38,192 nucleotides of DNA, taken from positions 1-38,192 of the forward strand of contig SVGP01000025.1 of NCBI GenBank assembly GCA_015056255.1. Reading direction: 5' to 3'. Position 1 is the stretch's first letter; each line of letters starts with the position of its first letter. This document shows positions 1 through 7,968 of this stretch, in pieces. A program made the position numbers and the translations under genes. The notes under the pieces are model-generated. The model saw only the letters and a program-made list of their open reading frames with translations. It was not told where the DNA came from and did no database searches. This DNA is from Clostridiales bacterium (GTDB taxonomy: Bacteria; Bacillota; Clostridia; Christensenellales; Aristaeellaceae).

Positions 1-2832
1 TCTACGCCCACGCCCACGCCTACCCCTACGCCCACGCCTACTCCTACGCCCACGCCTACTCCTACGCCCACGCCTACTCCTACGCCCACGCCTACTCCTA
101 CGCCCACGCCTACTCCTACGCCCACCCCTACGCCTACACCCACGCCTGCGCCGCTTCCGCTCGGAGAGCTGTTTGACAAGGAATATGTATTGCTTACAGG
201 AAGCCGGATGGAGATCGCTGCGGAATATGACGATGCTGAGAAGCATCCGATTGAATTTAAGAAAGACAATGACGTGGTCAATATTATTGGAACGAACGGA
301 AATGGAGCGATCATCGAAGCGGTAAAAGCTGGAAAAAGCGTAATAGCTTATGGAAACGGTTTTGAAGAAAAGTCGTTTACCGTGGTTGTGGTAGATCCTA
401 CGTTAACGGTGGAAATGGTTTCGCAGGAAACGGAAGACAGTACGCTTCGCAACACTGCGCACGGCTACAGACTCTATATTCCTGCCGGAACGACGGCCAA
501 GCTTGAGATTGGCTTTGACGATATCCAGTATGGATATTGCTTTAAGGAAAAAGAAGGGGAGAAGCACGCCAAAATTGACGCGCTGAAAGGATACACTCAC
601 AGATACGCCGTCAGCGCATTAACGGAAGGCGTCAAAAAGGTTGAGATATGGACGGAAGGGCTTCAGGTCAATCAATCCATTATCGAGCTTGAAATCATTG
701 TCGGACCTCATATCGTCGTATCAGATATAGAAAATTCCTATACGCTGTTTGAGGGCGACAGCCTGGAAATTGACGTCGCGTTCTCGGATGAAAAGGCCGT
801 CAATTTGAGAAAGGATATCGAACAGTCCGGAGATCAACTGAAAATTGACATTCCCGCAAACAAGCCGAACACGATAAAAGTGGAGGGCGTGAAAGCGGGC
901 AGTGAAGATGTGCGGATAGGCAATAAGTACGTTCGCTTTACGGTATATGCGGTTCCGACGCTTTCGGATGAGGAAGACTACGTCGAAAAGAGGGACGATG
1001 GTTTTGATGTTGTGCTGCCGGCAAATCAGAAAGTAGAGATTCCGATTGAAAATCTGGCGGATGATCTGACGATTTTCCTGGAGGAAGACACTGACTTAAA
1101 GAACACAAATCTGTTTGTTGACCATGACAGAAAGATGCTTATGATTCAGGCGGGTTCTTTCACCGGACGAGGCAGCTATAGTGTGACTGCAAGAAGCAGG
1201 AAGCTGTTTTCTGTGAATGTTGAGGTTGTTGAAAGCACTGCTGTAACGCACTTTGAGGATCAATATGTGATGTTCGAGGGAGATGAGACGAACTTCACGC
1301 TCGAATATAAGCACGTGATGGGCGATATGCACAGCGCGTTTTCTTCCGATCCTTCCGTTGCGGAAGTTGCGCTTTCTGATGACGGAGCCAATGCAACGTT
1401 GGTTGCCCGTAAACCCGGAAACGCCGAGGTTACCCTGGGCGGAAAGACGTTCAGCGTCGTCGTGTGCGCCGCGGATGTCGGCCTTGTCGGAGGAGATAAT
1501 CTTACGTTACAGGATGGCGTGTACTATCTGACTGTTAAAGATACAAGCGAGGTTTCGCTTGCCGTTTCCGGATGGAACGCTGAAGCGTACGCGTTATCTT
1601 TAGACCGCACGAATGGAAGCGCAAGCGCCATTCGCCTTATGGGCGATAGGCTCGCCATTATGCCTGAAAACGAAGGAGAGGACGCCTATACTCTGCGCTC
1701 GAATGGAACGGTGTCCGACAGGGAAGTCGTCAAACTGGTTGTGCGCGTCAAATTTGAAAAGGAACTGAATACGAATTTTGAGAACCAGTATGAAATGCTT
1801 GAAAAAAGCAGGATGAAGATCAGGCTGGACTATAAAAACAATTTTGCAGCGGATGTGAGCGCTTCATCCAGCAATCCCGGCATTGTTCATGCAAGCAGCG
1901 AAATCAATGGAAGCGACAAGTATCTGACGCTGTATGCATGCAAGGCCGGAACCGCCGAAATCAATGTTGAAGGCAAAACGTTTTATGTAAACGTAGTAAA
2001 GCCTAAAAAGCTTTTGAATGATCGGCTCACGGTGGATGACAACGGAAATTATCTGCTTGAGATGTACAAGGGCGAAAAAGAGAAAATCAGCTTCGAAGAT
2101 ATTCCTTCAGAATACAGGATTGTAATGGAATATAATGACAACGATACGGAAGTATACGACGGCTTTGAGGTATCCGGTGATACCGTAGGAGAAAGATCGT
2201 ATGTCTTTACGGCTGTTGAAGAGCAATCCTCCACGTCTATGTATTCTCTGAAGGTGATTGTGCTGGAGCCTGCGCTCACAACGCAGTTTGAAAAGCAGTA
2301 TGTGTTTGTTGTCGACGAAAGCGCATCTTTGTCGCTTGAATTTAGGAAGGCGACGTGCGATTTAACCATTCGCAGTTCAGGCATTGAGGTTGTACAGAAT
2401 GGAAAGAAACTGAACATCCATGCGAAGGAGATGGGTATCTACACCGTTTCCGTAAAGGACGCCTATAAAGAGCAGAAGTTTGAAGTCAAGGTTATTTCTC
2501 CGGAGGTCAGGCTTACCTATATGGACGGCGCAGACGTGCCGATGGAAGGCACAAACTATATGATTGAACTGTCCCAGGGAGAAACCACCGAAATCAACTT
2601 GAATGCACACGAGAGAATATCGGAATATGCAAAGGTGGGCATCACTTCATTTGCGCATCAGTCTGGTGATATGGATATCACGGCCATGATGAACGCTACG
2701 CCGGTAATTAAGGATGGAATCATGACCATAGACGGCGGGAACTTCCCTGTGGGCGAGCACACGCTGATGTTGAGTTATTCGCCGAGCAAAATTGATATCA
2801 CCCTTGCCAATATAAAGGTTGTGATTCGATAG
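1..2832 (+). CDS. Large surface protein with Thr-Pro linker and five composite Ig-like repeats (5' end outside window)
   Basis: The frame is open from base 1, so the gene begins upstream; the first in-frame ATG (208) and the TTG at 190 are unlikely to be the start. The first 50 or so codons are an almost pure Thr-Pro linker. After it come five copies of a two-part unit, with repeat starts near 163, 721, 1246, 1771 and 2281. Each unit has an A domain opening with a pattern like F-E-x-Q-Y and ending in a strand before a Pro (BIG2-like: the G-x-A-x-V/I pattern is visible), and a B domain with a Gly-x-Tyr-x-Leu-x-Ile core. No sorting signal or C-terminal membrane segment is seen; it ends in a beta strand and TAG. 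The family is not certain; the fold suggests an adhesin or wall-spanning stalk. It is followed 124 bp later by the pseudokinase gene on the same strand, so co-transcription is likely. Confidence 0.8.
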   Translation, partial: STPTPTPTPTPTPTPTPTPTPTPTPTPTPTPTPTPTPTPTPTPTPTPTPAPLPLGELFDKEYVLLTGSRMEIAAEYDDAEKHPIEFKKDNDVVNIIGTNGNGAIIEAVKAGKSVIAYGNGFEEKSFTVVVVDPTLTVEMVSQETEDSTLRNTAHGYRLYIPAGTTAKLEIGFDDIQYGYCFKEKEGEKHAKIDALKGYTHRYAVSALTEGVKKVEIWTEGLQVNQSIIELEIIVGPHIVVSDIENSYTLFEGDSLEIDVAFSDEKAVNLRKDIEQSGDQLKIDIPANKPNTIKVEGVKAGSEDVRIGNKYVRFTVYAVPTLSDEEDYVEKRDDGFDVVLPANQKVEIPIENLADDLTIFLEEDTDLKNTNLFVDHDRKMLMIQAGSFTGRGSYSVTARSRKLFSVNVEVVESTAVTHFEDQYVMFEGDETNFTLEYKHVMGDMHSAFSSDPSVAEVALSDDGANATLVARKPGNAEVTLGGKTFSVVVCAADVGLVGGDNLTLQDGVYYLTVKDTSEVSLAVSGWNAEAYALSLDRTNGSASAIRLMGDRLAIMPENEGEDAYTLRSNGTVSDREVVKLVVRVKFEKELNTNFENQYEMLEKSRMKIRLDYKNNFAADVSASSSNPGIVHASSEINGSDKYLTLYACKAGTAEINVEGKTFYVNVVKPKKLLNDRLTVDDNGNYLLEMYKGEKEKISFEDIPSEYRIVMEYNDNDTEVYDGFEVSGDTVGERSYVFTAVEEQSSTSMYSLKVIVLEPALTTQFEKQYVFVVDESASLSLEFRKATCDLTIRSSGIEVVQNGKKLNIHAKEMGIYTVSVKDAYKEQKFEVKVISPEVRLTYMDGADVPMEGTNYMIELSQGETTEINLNAHERISEYAKVGITSFAHQSGDMDITAMMNATPVIKDGIMTIDGGNFPVGEHTLMLSYSPSKIDITLANIKVVIR
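28..117 (+). repeat. Five perfect 18-bp tandem repeats encoding Thr-Pro
   Basis: The unit ACGCCCACGCCTACTCCT occurs five times head to tail without a mismatch, inside a longer Thr-Pro coding tract covering 1-150. It is in frame and encodes T-P-T-P-T-P. Copy number changes by slippage would add or remove six residues without breaking the frame. The array probably extends upstream of the window. Confidence 0.95.
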
Positions 2833-2956
2833 GTTCAGGCCCGGTTAAGACCGCCGACAAAACGGATCGGAGACGATGCAGGCGGTAAACTATTATTGTT
2901 TTCAGCGGAAGCCGTAAACAGGGCTTTGCTGAAAGACAAAAATGGGAGGGACTGCG

Positions 2957-5900
2957 ATGAGCAGATGTCCGAATTGCATGAGCGAGCTTACGGATAGAAA
3001 TTGCAGCATATGCGGCTATCCGATGGTTGAGCAGGCCTCCGTCAAGGAAGCTTTACCTGTTGGAACTTTATTGAACAATAGATATGAACTTGGAAACGCG
3101 CTTGGAAAAAGCTACCAGTCTATCGCGTATATCGCGTACGATGCAGCGCAGTCGCAGCCCGTCATCATTCTGGAATTTTATCCGAAATCCGTTGTTGCGC
3201 GAAACGGCAATGAGGTGAGCGTCCGCGGGAACAGGGAAATGTTCGTCGAAGCAAGCAGACGCTATTTAACCTCCGATCAGGTTCAGCCGCTTTTCAAACT
3301 GGATAGCTTTGCGCAAAACAATACGGTTTACAGAGTATATCGGATGAACAAGAGCCACTCCGCCCGCGCCATTGAGGAGGCGGAGGCTTTGTTGGACGAT
3401 CCGATTCTGTTCCGAAATGCCGACGGGAAGCCAGACATGTCCGTTAACGCTTTGGCGATTCCGCAATTGCCGCTTGTGCGTCAGTGGACGATGTCCAAAA
3501 GAATTCAGAGCGAAAAGAAACACCTTTTCGTCAGAAATGCGCTGGTTGCGGTGCTTGTTTGCGCTATTTCCATACTGGCAGGTTTTTTTGCGTTCGATGC
3601 GGTCAGGACGCATGAGGTAATGATTGTTGTTTCAACGGGCAGCGAAATAACGCGCGCGACGTTTGGCGATATTGTGCTTACAGACGGAACGTCGGATCCC
3701 GAAAAAAATGAAGTTTCATTTGTTGTGCATGTGAAAAAAGGCGAGTATGCGCTGAATGTGGAAACGGAAGACGGAATGCAAAGCGACGAACAGGTTTGCT
3801 ACGTAAAGAAACCGGCGCGGTTTGCAGTTGTGGTTCCTGAGCCGATTCCTGAAGTGAATGTGGAACCGGGGCAGTGGCTCATCGATGATAACGGAAACTA
3901 CTATATTTTTGATGAAAACAGCGGAAAGTCCATGAATGCGGTCGGTAGGCTTGCCAAAGACGTAAGCCTCGTCGATATTTCGGTTGAAGTCGATCGGAAT
4001 ACCTTTGAAAAGGATAAAAACTGGAAAGTATTTATTCAAAGAGGAAACGCAAAATATGATCTTCCGCTTTCCGGGGATACCGCTTATGCAAAGGTTTCAG
4101 CCGGAGAATATGCGCTTTATCTCAACGACGGAATCCATGAAAAACAGCTGACGACGCTTAACAGCGAATCCGGATATAATGTAAAACTGAATATGGACGC
4201 GATTCGGTGTTATCTCGAGTGTCTTTCAAATCTTGATGAAAATGAAACCGTCTTCTTTATCGCAGACGAATGCAGCCTTGAGGGAGCCGAAATAACCAGA
4301 GAAGATCTGAATGCCTGGGCTGAGGAGTATCCGTCGCTGTTTGGAAGCTTCAGACAGCGTTTGATCCGCGTACTGGTCAGCAATGAGCTGGAGGAAGGCG
4401 AAAAAGAGTATCGCATCAACGGGAAAAAATGGCAGCCTGGGGATGAGGTTTCTCTGTCGTCCAATACGGATGAATGGAAACTATCGGTTCAGATTGAAAA
4501 TGACAAAATAAGCTATATGGAAACGATTTCCGTAAGCGCGAACTCCGATGCGATAATGATCGGAGAGAACATTGTTAAGCAAATCATTAGGGATGAAAAG
4601 TGGACGGAGACGGAAAAGCTGATTGACGAGGGCGATTTCTATACGCTTATTTTGCAGGATGGCGGATGCATTTCCGGGGTTTATAAAACGCAGTTTGACG
4701 AGGCGCTGAATTGCTTCGGAGCAAGATTCAGCGAAACGCTTTTCACCAGGGTTACTTTCAGCTATGAATTTGATGAAAGAGTGCACTGTGATTGGATCAG
4801 CAAGGTGACGCTCGACGGCGTAGAGCTTAAAAAGAACGCAACGGGCGGCAGCGTGCAGATAGCGGTTACGCCGGGTTCATACGAGCTTGTAGTATCGTTT
4901 ACAAACGGCCTTGAGCCGGTCATTTATCCGATCGAAGTGCGCGACAACAGCAACATAACGCTTCTGTATGAGCAGGCTCAGAGGGCTTCCGGGCTGATGG
5001 AATCCTTAAAAGAGCTTGGCGTTTACGGCGCTGTACAAATCGGAGAACAGGCCTATTATCTGCCTGTTTCTGCAAACGCACTTTCAGAGACGGATGCGGA
5101 AACCTGTTTTAAGTATATGCAGGTCTACGCGAAAGCATTTGATGAAAATCAGTGGAAGCTTTCCCCCGTTGAAATTTACGTGGATGAATCCATACGGAAA
5201 GATAAAATACAAACCATCAGCATAGACGGCGTGGAGCTATTAAACATCGCTTATCCTTGTGCGATCAGCGCAACCGCCTATGACAGCTACGAAGTAAAGA
5301 TTACCTTTACGGACGGATACGAGGTTGTTGAAAAGAATCTGGCAGTCATAGAAAACGGGACCAACCAATGGCAATTGCTTAAGAAAAAGGCAAAGGAATG
5401 GACCGAATCGCTTGCATTCTGGGGTGAGGACCGGAATCAATTGAGCGTATTCGAAGGTATGAACGAATACCTTACCGCGGAAAGCATTGAAAAGGCCATG
5501 GAGGGCTATCGGGTATACGACCTTTCTGTGATCGGCGTTGAACAGCATGATTGGATCAAAAAATACATAATCAGAAGCCGTGCAGAGGGAAATCATTCCG
5601 AACTGTCTGCGCAGGTTGAGTATGATTCCGGTATACCGATGCTTTGCGTTTTTGTTCCCAATGGTACGTATGAGCTGTGGATCGTTTCTTCGGAAGATGC
5701 GGAATACCTGTTTATCGAAGAAATGGTTGTTGAAAACGATACGCCGGCGATTATCAATATAGTCGAAGAAGGATATCAGTATCCTGATCCGGCAGATAGG
5801 CCGTCTGTGAATTCGGCTGAAGAGGCCACCCCGGAGGAAGCCGGGCTCGATACGGAAGAATGCGAGCATGTTCCCGGGGATATTATCGAAGAAATACCCG

Positions 5901-6895
5901 CAACGTGTACCGGGAAGGGAAAAATCACGCGCAAATGCGTGATCTGCGGCGAAATGTTGATTGAGGAGACCGCGAAGCTCGAGCATCAGGTTGGAATCTA
6001 TATAGTAACCGTGAAGCCAACCTGCGAGAAGATGGGCGTAAAAGAAAGAAGCTGCGACCTTTGCGGTGAAAAAAAGAGCATGCCGGTCAAGGCGCTTGGG
6101 CATGCGTTTGGCGAATTTGCCGAGACAACGAAGCCGACCTGTACACAGGACGGCGAAAAGACGCGCGTGTGCGGCAACGAAGGCTGCAATAAGAAAGAAA
6201 CTGAGCCGGTCAAGGCGTTGGGGCATGAATTCGGAGCTTTCGCTGAAACAACGAAAGCAACCTGCACGCAAAACGGCGAAAAGACGAGCACGTGCACCCG
6301 CAATGGCTGTAATGAAGCGAAAACCGAGGCGATCAAGGCGCTGGGCCATGAATTCGGAGATTTTGTTGAGACAACGAAAGCGACCTGCACGCAAAACGGC
6401 GAAAAGACGAGCACGTGCACCCGCAGCGGCTGCAATGAAGCGAAAACCGAGGCGGTTAAGGCGCTGGGGCATGAATTCGGAGCTTTCGTTGAGACAACGA
6501 AAGCAACCTGCACGCAAAACGGCGAAAAGACGAGCACGTGCACCCGCAGCGGCTGCAATGAAACGAAGACCGAGACGGTTAATGCGCTGGGCCACGAATT
6601 CGGCGCTTTCATTGAGACAACGAAAGCGACCTGCACGCAAAACGGCGAAAAGACGAGCACGTGTACCCGAATCGGCTGCAATGAAACGAAGACCGAAACG
6701 ATTATAGCGCCGGGTCATACGCTTGACGCCGATGGCAAGTGCACTTGCGGTTATCAGCAGACGCCTGTAGTTGATCCGCCTGTCAATGATCCTGCCGATC
6801 CTGCCGTTGCCGATCAAAACGATCCTGCGGCGGATCAGACGGAAGAAAACGACATGGAAGATGCGCCAATCGCTGATGATGAAATAAGCGGCTGA
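2957..6895 (+). CDS. Membrane pseudokinase: zinc ribbon, truncated kinase N-lobe, one TM segment, very large outer domain with Cys repeats
   Basis: The ATG at 2957 is chosen over the one at 2942 because GGGAGGG (2944-2950) lies 6 bases before it; this gives 1312 residues. Residues 4-19 form a zinc ribbon (Cys4, 7, 16, 19). Residues 33-130 match the N-lobe of the bacterial zinc-ribbon Ser/Thr kinases, with 'NRYELG' and 'LEFYPKS'. The glycine loop is degenerate, the Lys of the usual A-I-K-E motif is Leu72, and no HRD or DFG C-lobe follows. A membrane segment spans about 192-214, so the kinase part is cytoplasmic. The outer part of about 1100 residues has beta-rich unknown domains, then Cys-containing repeats (from about residue 967) and an acidic Pro/Asp tail. 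No LPXTG is seen. It sits upstream of a PP2C phosphatase and an FHA protein, which suggests a sensor or scaffold role (inferred). Confidence 0.8.
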   Translation: MSRCPNCMSELTDRNCSICGYPMVEQASVKEALPVGTLLNNRYELGNALGKSYQSIAYIAYDAAQSQPVIILEFYPKSVVARNGNEVSVRGNREMFVEASRRYLTSDQVQPLFKLDSFAQNNTVYRVYRMNKSHSARAIEEAEALLDDPILFRNADGKPDMSVNALAIPQLPLVRQWTMSKRIQSEKKHLFVRNALVAVLVCAISILAGFFAFDAVRTHEVMIVVSTGSEITRATFGDIVLTDGTSDPEKNEVSFVVHVKKGEYALNVETEDGMQSDEQVCYVKKPARFAVVVPEPIPEVNVEPGQWLIDDNGNYYIFDENSGKSMNAVGRLAKDVSLVDISVEVDRNTFEKDKNWKVFIQRGNAKYDLPLSGDTAYAKVSAGEYALYLNDGIHEKQLTTLNSESGYNVKLNMDAIRCYLECLSNLDENETVFFIADECSLEGAEITREDLNAWAEEYPSLFGSFRQRLIRVLVSNELEEGEKEYRINGKKWQPGDEVSLSSNTDEWKLSVQIENDKISYMETISVSANSDAIMIGENIVKQIIRDEKWTETEKLIDEGDFYTLILQDGGCISGVYKTQFDEALNCFGARFSETLFTRVTFSYEFDERVHCDWISKVTLDGVELKKNATGGSVQIAVTPGSYELVVSFTNGLEPVIYPIEVRDNSNITLLYEQAQRASGLMESLKELGVYGAVQIGEQAYYLPVSANALSETDAETCFKYMQVYAKAFDENQWKLSPVEIYVDESIRKDKIQTISIDGVELLNIAYPCAISATAYDSYEVKITFTDGYEVVEKNLAVIENGTNQWQLLKKKAKEWTESLAFWGEDRNQLSVFEGMNEYLTAESIEKAMEGYRVYDLSVIGVEQHDWIKKYIIRSRAEGNHSELSAQVEYDSGIPMLCVFVPNGTYELWIVSSEDAEYLFIEEMVVENDTPAIINIVEEGYQYPDPADRPSVNSAEEATPEEAGLDTEECEHVPGDIIEEIPATCTGKGKITRKCVICGEMLIEETAKLEHQVGIYIVTVKPTCEKMGVKERSCDLCGEKKSMPVKALGHAFGEFAETTKPTCTQDGEKTRVCGNEGCNKKETEPVKALGHEFGAFAETTKATCTQNGEKTSTCTRNGCNEAKTEAIKALGHEFGDFVETTKATCTQNGEKTSTCTRSGCNEAKTEAVKALGHEFGAFVETTKATCTQNGEKTSTCTRSGCNETKTETVNALGHEFGAFIETTKATCTQNGEKTSTCTRIGCNETKTETIIAPGHTLDADGKCTCGYQQTPVVDPPVNDPADPAVADQNDPAADQTEENDMEDAPIADDEISG
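6098..6712 (+). repeat. Five tandem 123-bp repeats (41-residue Cys repeat)
   Basis: Repeat starts are at 6098, 6221, 6344, 6467 and 6590, exactly 123 bp apart. Each encodes a unit opening G-H-x-F-G, then A-T-C-T-Q-N-G-E-K and two more Cys, ending in A-L. The first copy is the most diverged and the inner copies are nearly identical at DNA level, which points to recent duplication or gene conversion. Two looser relatives of the unit lie just upstream (about 5860-6097). The unit resembles Cys-containing repeats seen in surface proteins of gut Firmicutes. Confidence 0.93.
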
Positions 6896-7008
6896 CGAAC
6901 GTCGTTTGAGATGCTTTTGCTGAGGCGAGACGGAAGTCTGCAGAAACTTCGGAATCAAGCTTGGAAAGCGTACCGGACGACGGCAGGCTGGCAGGGTAAG
7001 GAGAGTGC

Positions 7009-7896
7009 ATGATGGCTGAGAAAAAAGTGGTTCGCGCCGCTGTGGTTAGCCACAAAGGATGCGTGCGCGGAAACAATGAAGACAATTTCTTCTTTAACGG
7101 AGACTATATGCCCCTTCAGGATATGAATGCTGGCGCAATGATTGAGCATGAGTTTTCGGATAAATTTCAGGTATTTGGCGTTTTTGACGGCATGGGCGGC
7201 GGCGACAGCGGCGAACGCGCTTCGGCGATTGCGACGCAGATACTCCAAAATTATTACCTGAGATTGAGAAGGGGCAATGTTCTGAAAGTATTAAAGGAAT
7301 ATGCCTACAAAGCCAATGACATTGTCGTTGAAGACGGAAAGAAGTGCCAGGCGGATTCTCAGGGAACCACAATGGCTGTACTCGTATTGAAGGGGGATAC
7401 AGCGTATGTTTCCAATGTGGGAGACAGTCGCGTGTATCTTTTAAGAAGCGGATCCCTAAGTCAGCTTTCCATGGATCATTCAGTGGTCGGAGAGCTTGTC
7501 AGGGAGGGACGATTAACCGAAGAACAGGCGAGAAAAGCGCCGAACAACAATATTATAACCCATTTTCTGGGGATGCCGCCGGAGGAAATGGTCTCAAATT
7601 TAGTTTATCAGATGGCGGATAAAACGATGCTGGGCGACAGATTCCTGATCTGCTCGGATGGATTGTGCGATATGTTATCGAATGCTTCTATCAAAAAGAA
7701 GCTTATGAGATACATGTCCGCGGGCGAATGTGCTCGACAACTTGTTCTTGATGCTATGGAAATGGGCGGAAAGGACAATGTAACATGTGTTGTCATAGAC
7801 GTGGGCGCGTTTCAGCCGATAGATGATCATGCCGCAAATGTGCGTTCGTCTAAAGAAAACGAGGATGAAGAAAATACGGTGCTTGTCAGTCGGTAG
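7009..7896 (+). CDS. PP2C-family Ser/Thr protein phosphatase
   Basis: A metal-dependent phosphatase of the PP2C (PPM) family, cytoplasmic, predicted to remove phosphate from Ser/Thr on partner proteins. All core motifs are present: R-G-N-N-E-D (Asp25), F-D-G-M-G-G-G (Asp60), G-T-T-M, N-V-G-D-S-R-V (Asp139), S-D-G-L-C-D (Asp217) and G-K-D-N-V-T (Asp256). The length of 295 residues is a little over the usual 240-260 because of an acidic tail ending E-E-N-T-V-L-V-S-R. AAGGAGAG at 6998-7005 serves ATG 7009, or the adjacent ATG 7012. It lies between the pseudokinase and FHA genes on the same strand. No kinase is encoded next to it in this window, which is unusual because PP2C and PASTA kinase genes are normally paired. 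Confidence 0.95.
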   Translation: MMAEKKVVRAAVVSHKGCVRGNNEDNFFFNGDYMPLQDMNAGAMIEHEFSDKFQVFGVFDGMGGGDSGERASAIATQILQNYYLRLRRGNVLKVLKEYAYKANDIVVEDGKKCQADSQGTTMAVLVLKGDTAYVSNVGDSRVYLLRSGSLSQLSMDHSVVGELVREGRLTEEQARKAPNNNIITHFLGMPPEEMVSNLVYQMADKTMLGDRFLICSDGLCDMLSNASIKKKLMRYMSAGECARQLVLDAMEMGGKDNVTCVVIDVGAFQPIDDHAANVRSSKENEDEENTVLVSR

Positions 7897-7968
7897 ACGT
7901 TAGAAACAGATGGATGTTTTTCAGCGCAATTTTGAAAAGAAAGTTTTCACGGACAAGGGGAATGGTTT

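Noticed and set aside
1..150. Possible CRISPR array or satellite
   Set aside because: The repeats are contiguous without spacers and keep one coding frame of Thr-Pro.
5240..6958. 572-codon open frame on the minus strand opposite the pseudokinase gene
   Set aside because: It is the reflection of the 123-bp in-frame repeats; its Arg-rich sequence matches no fold and no SD precedes it.
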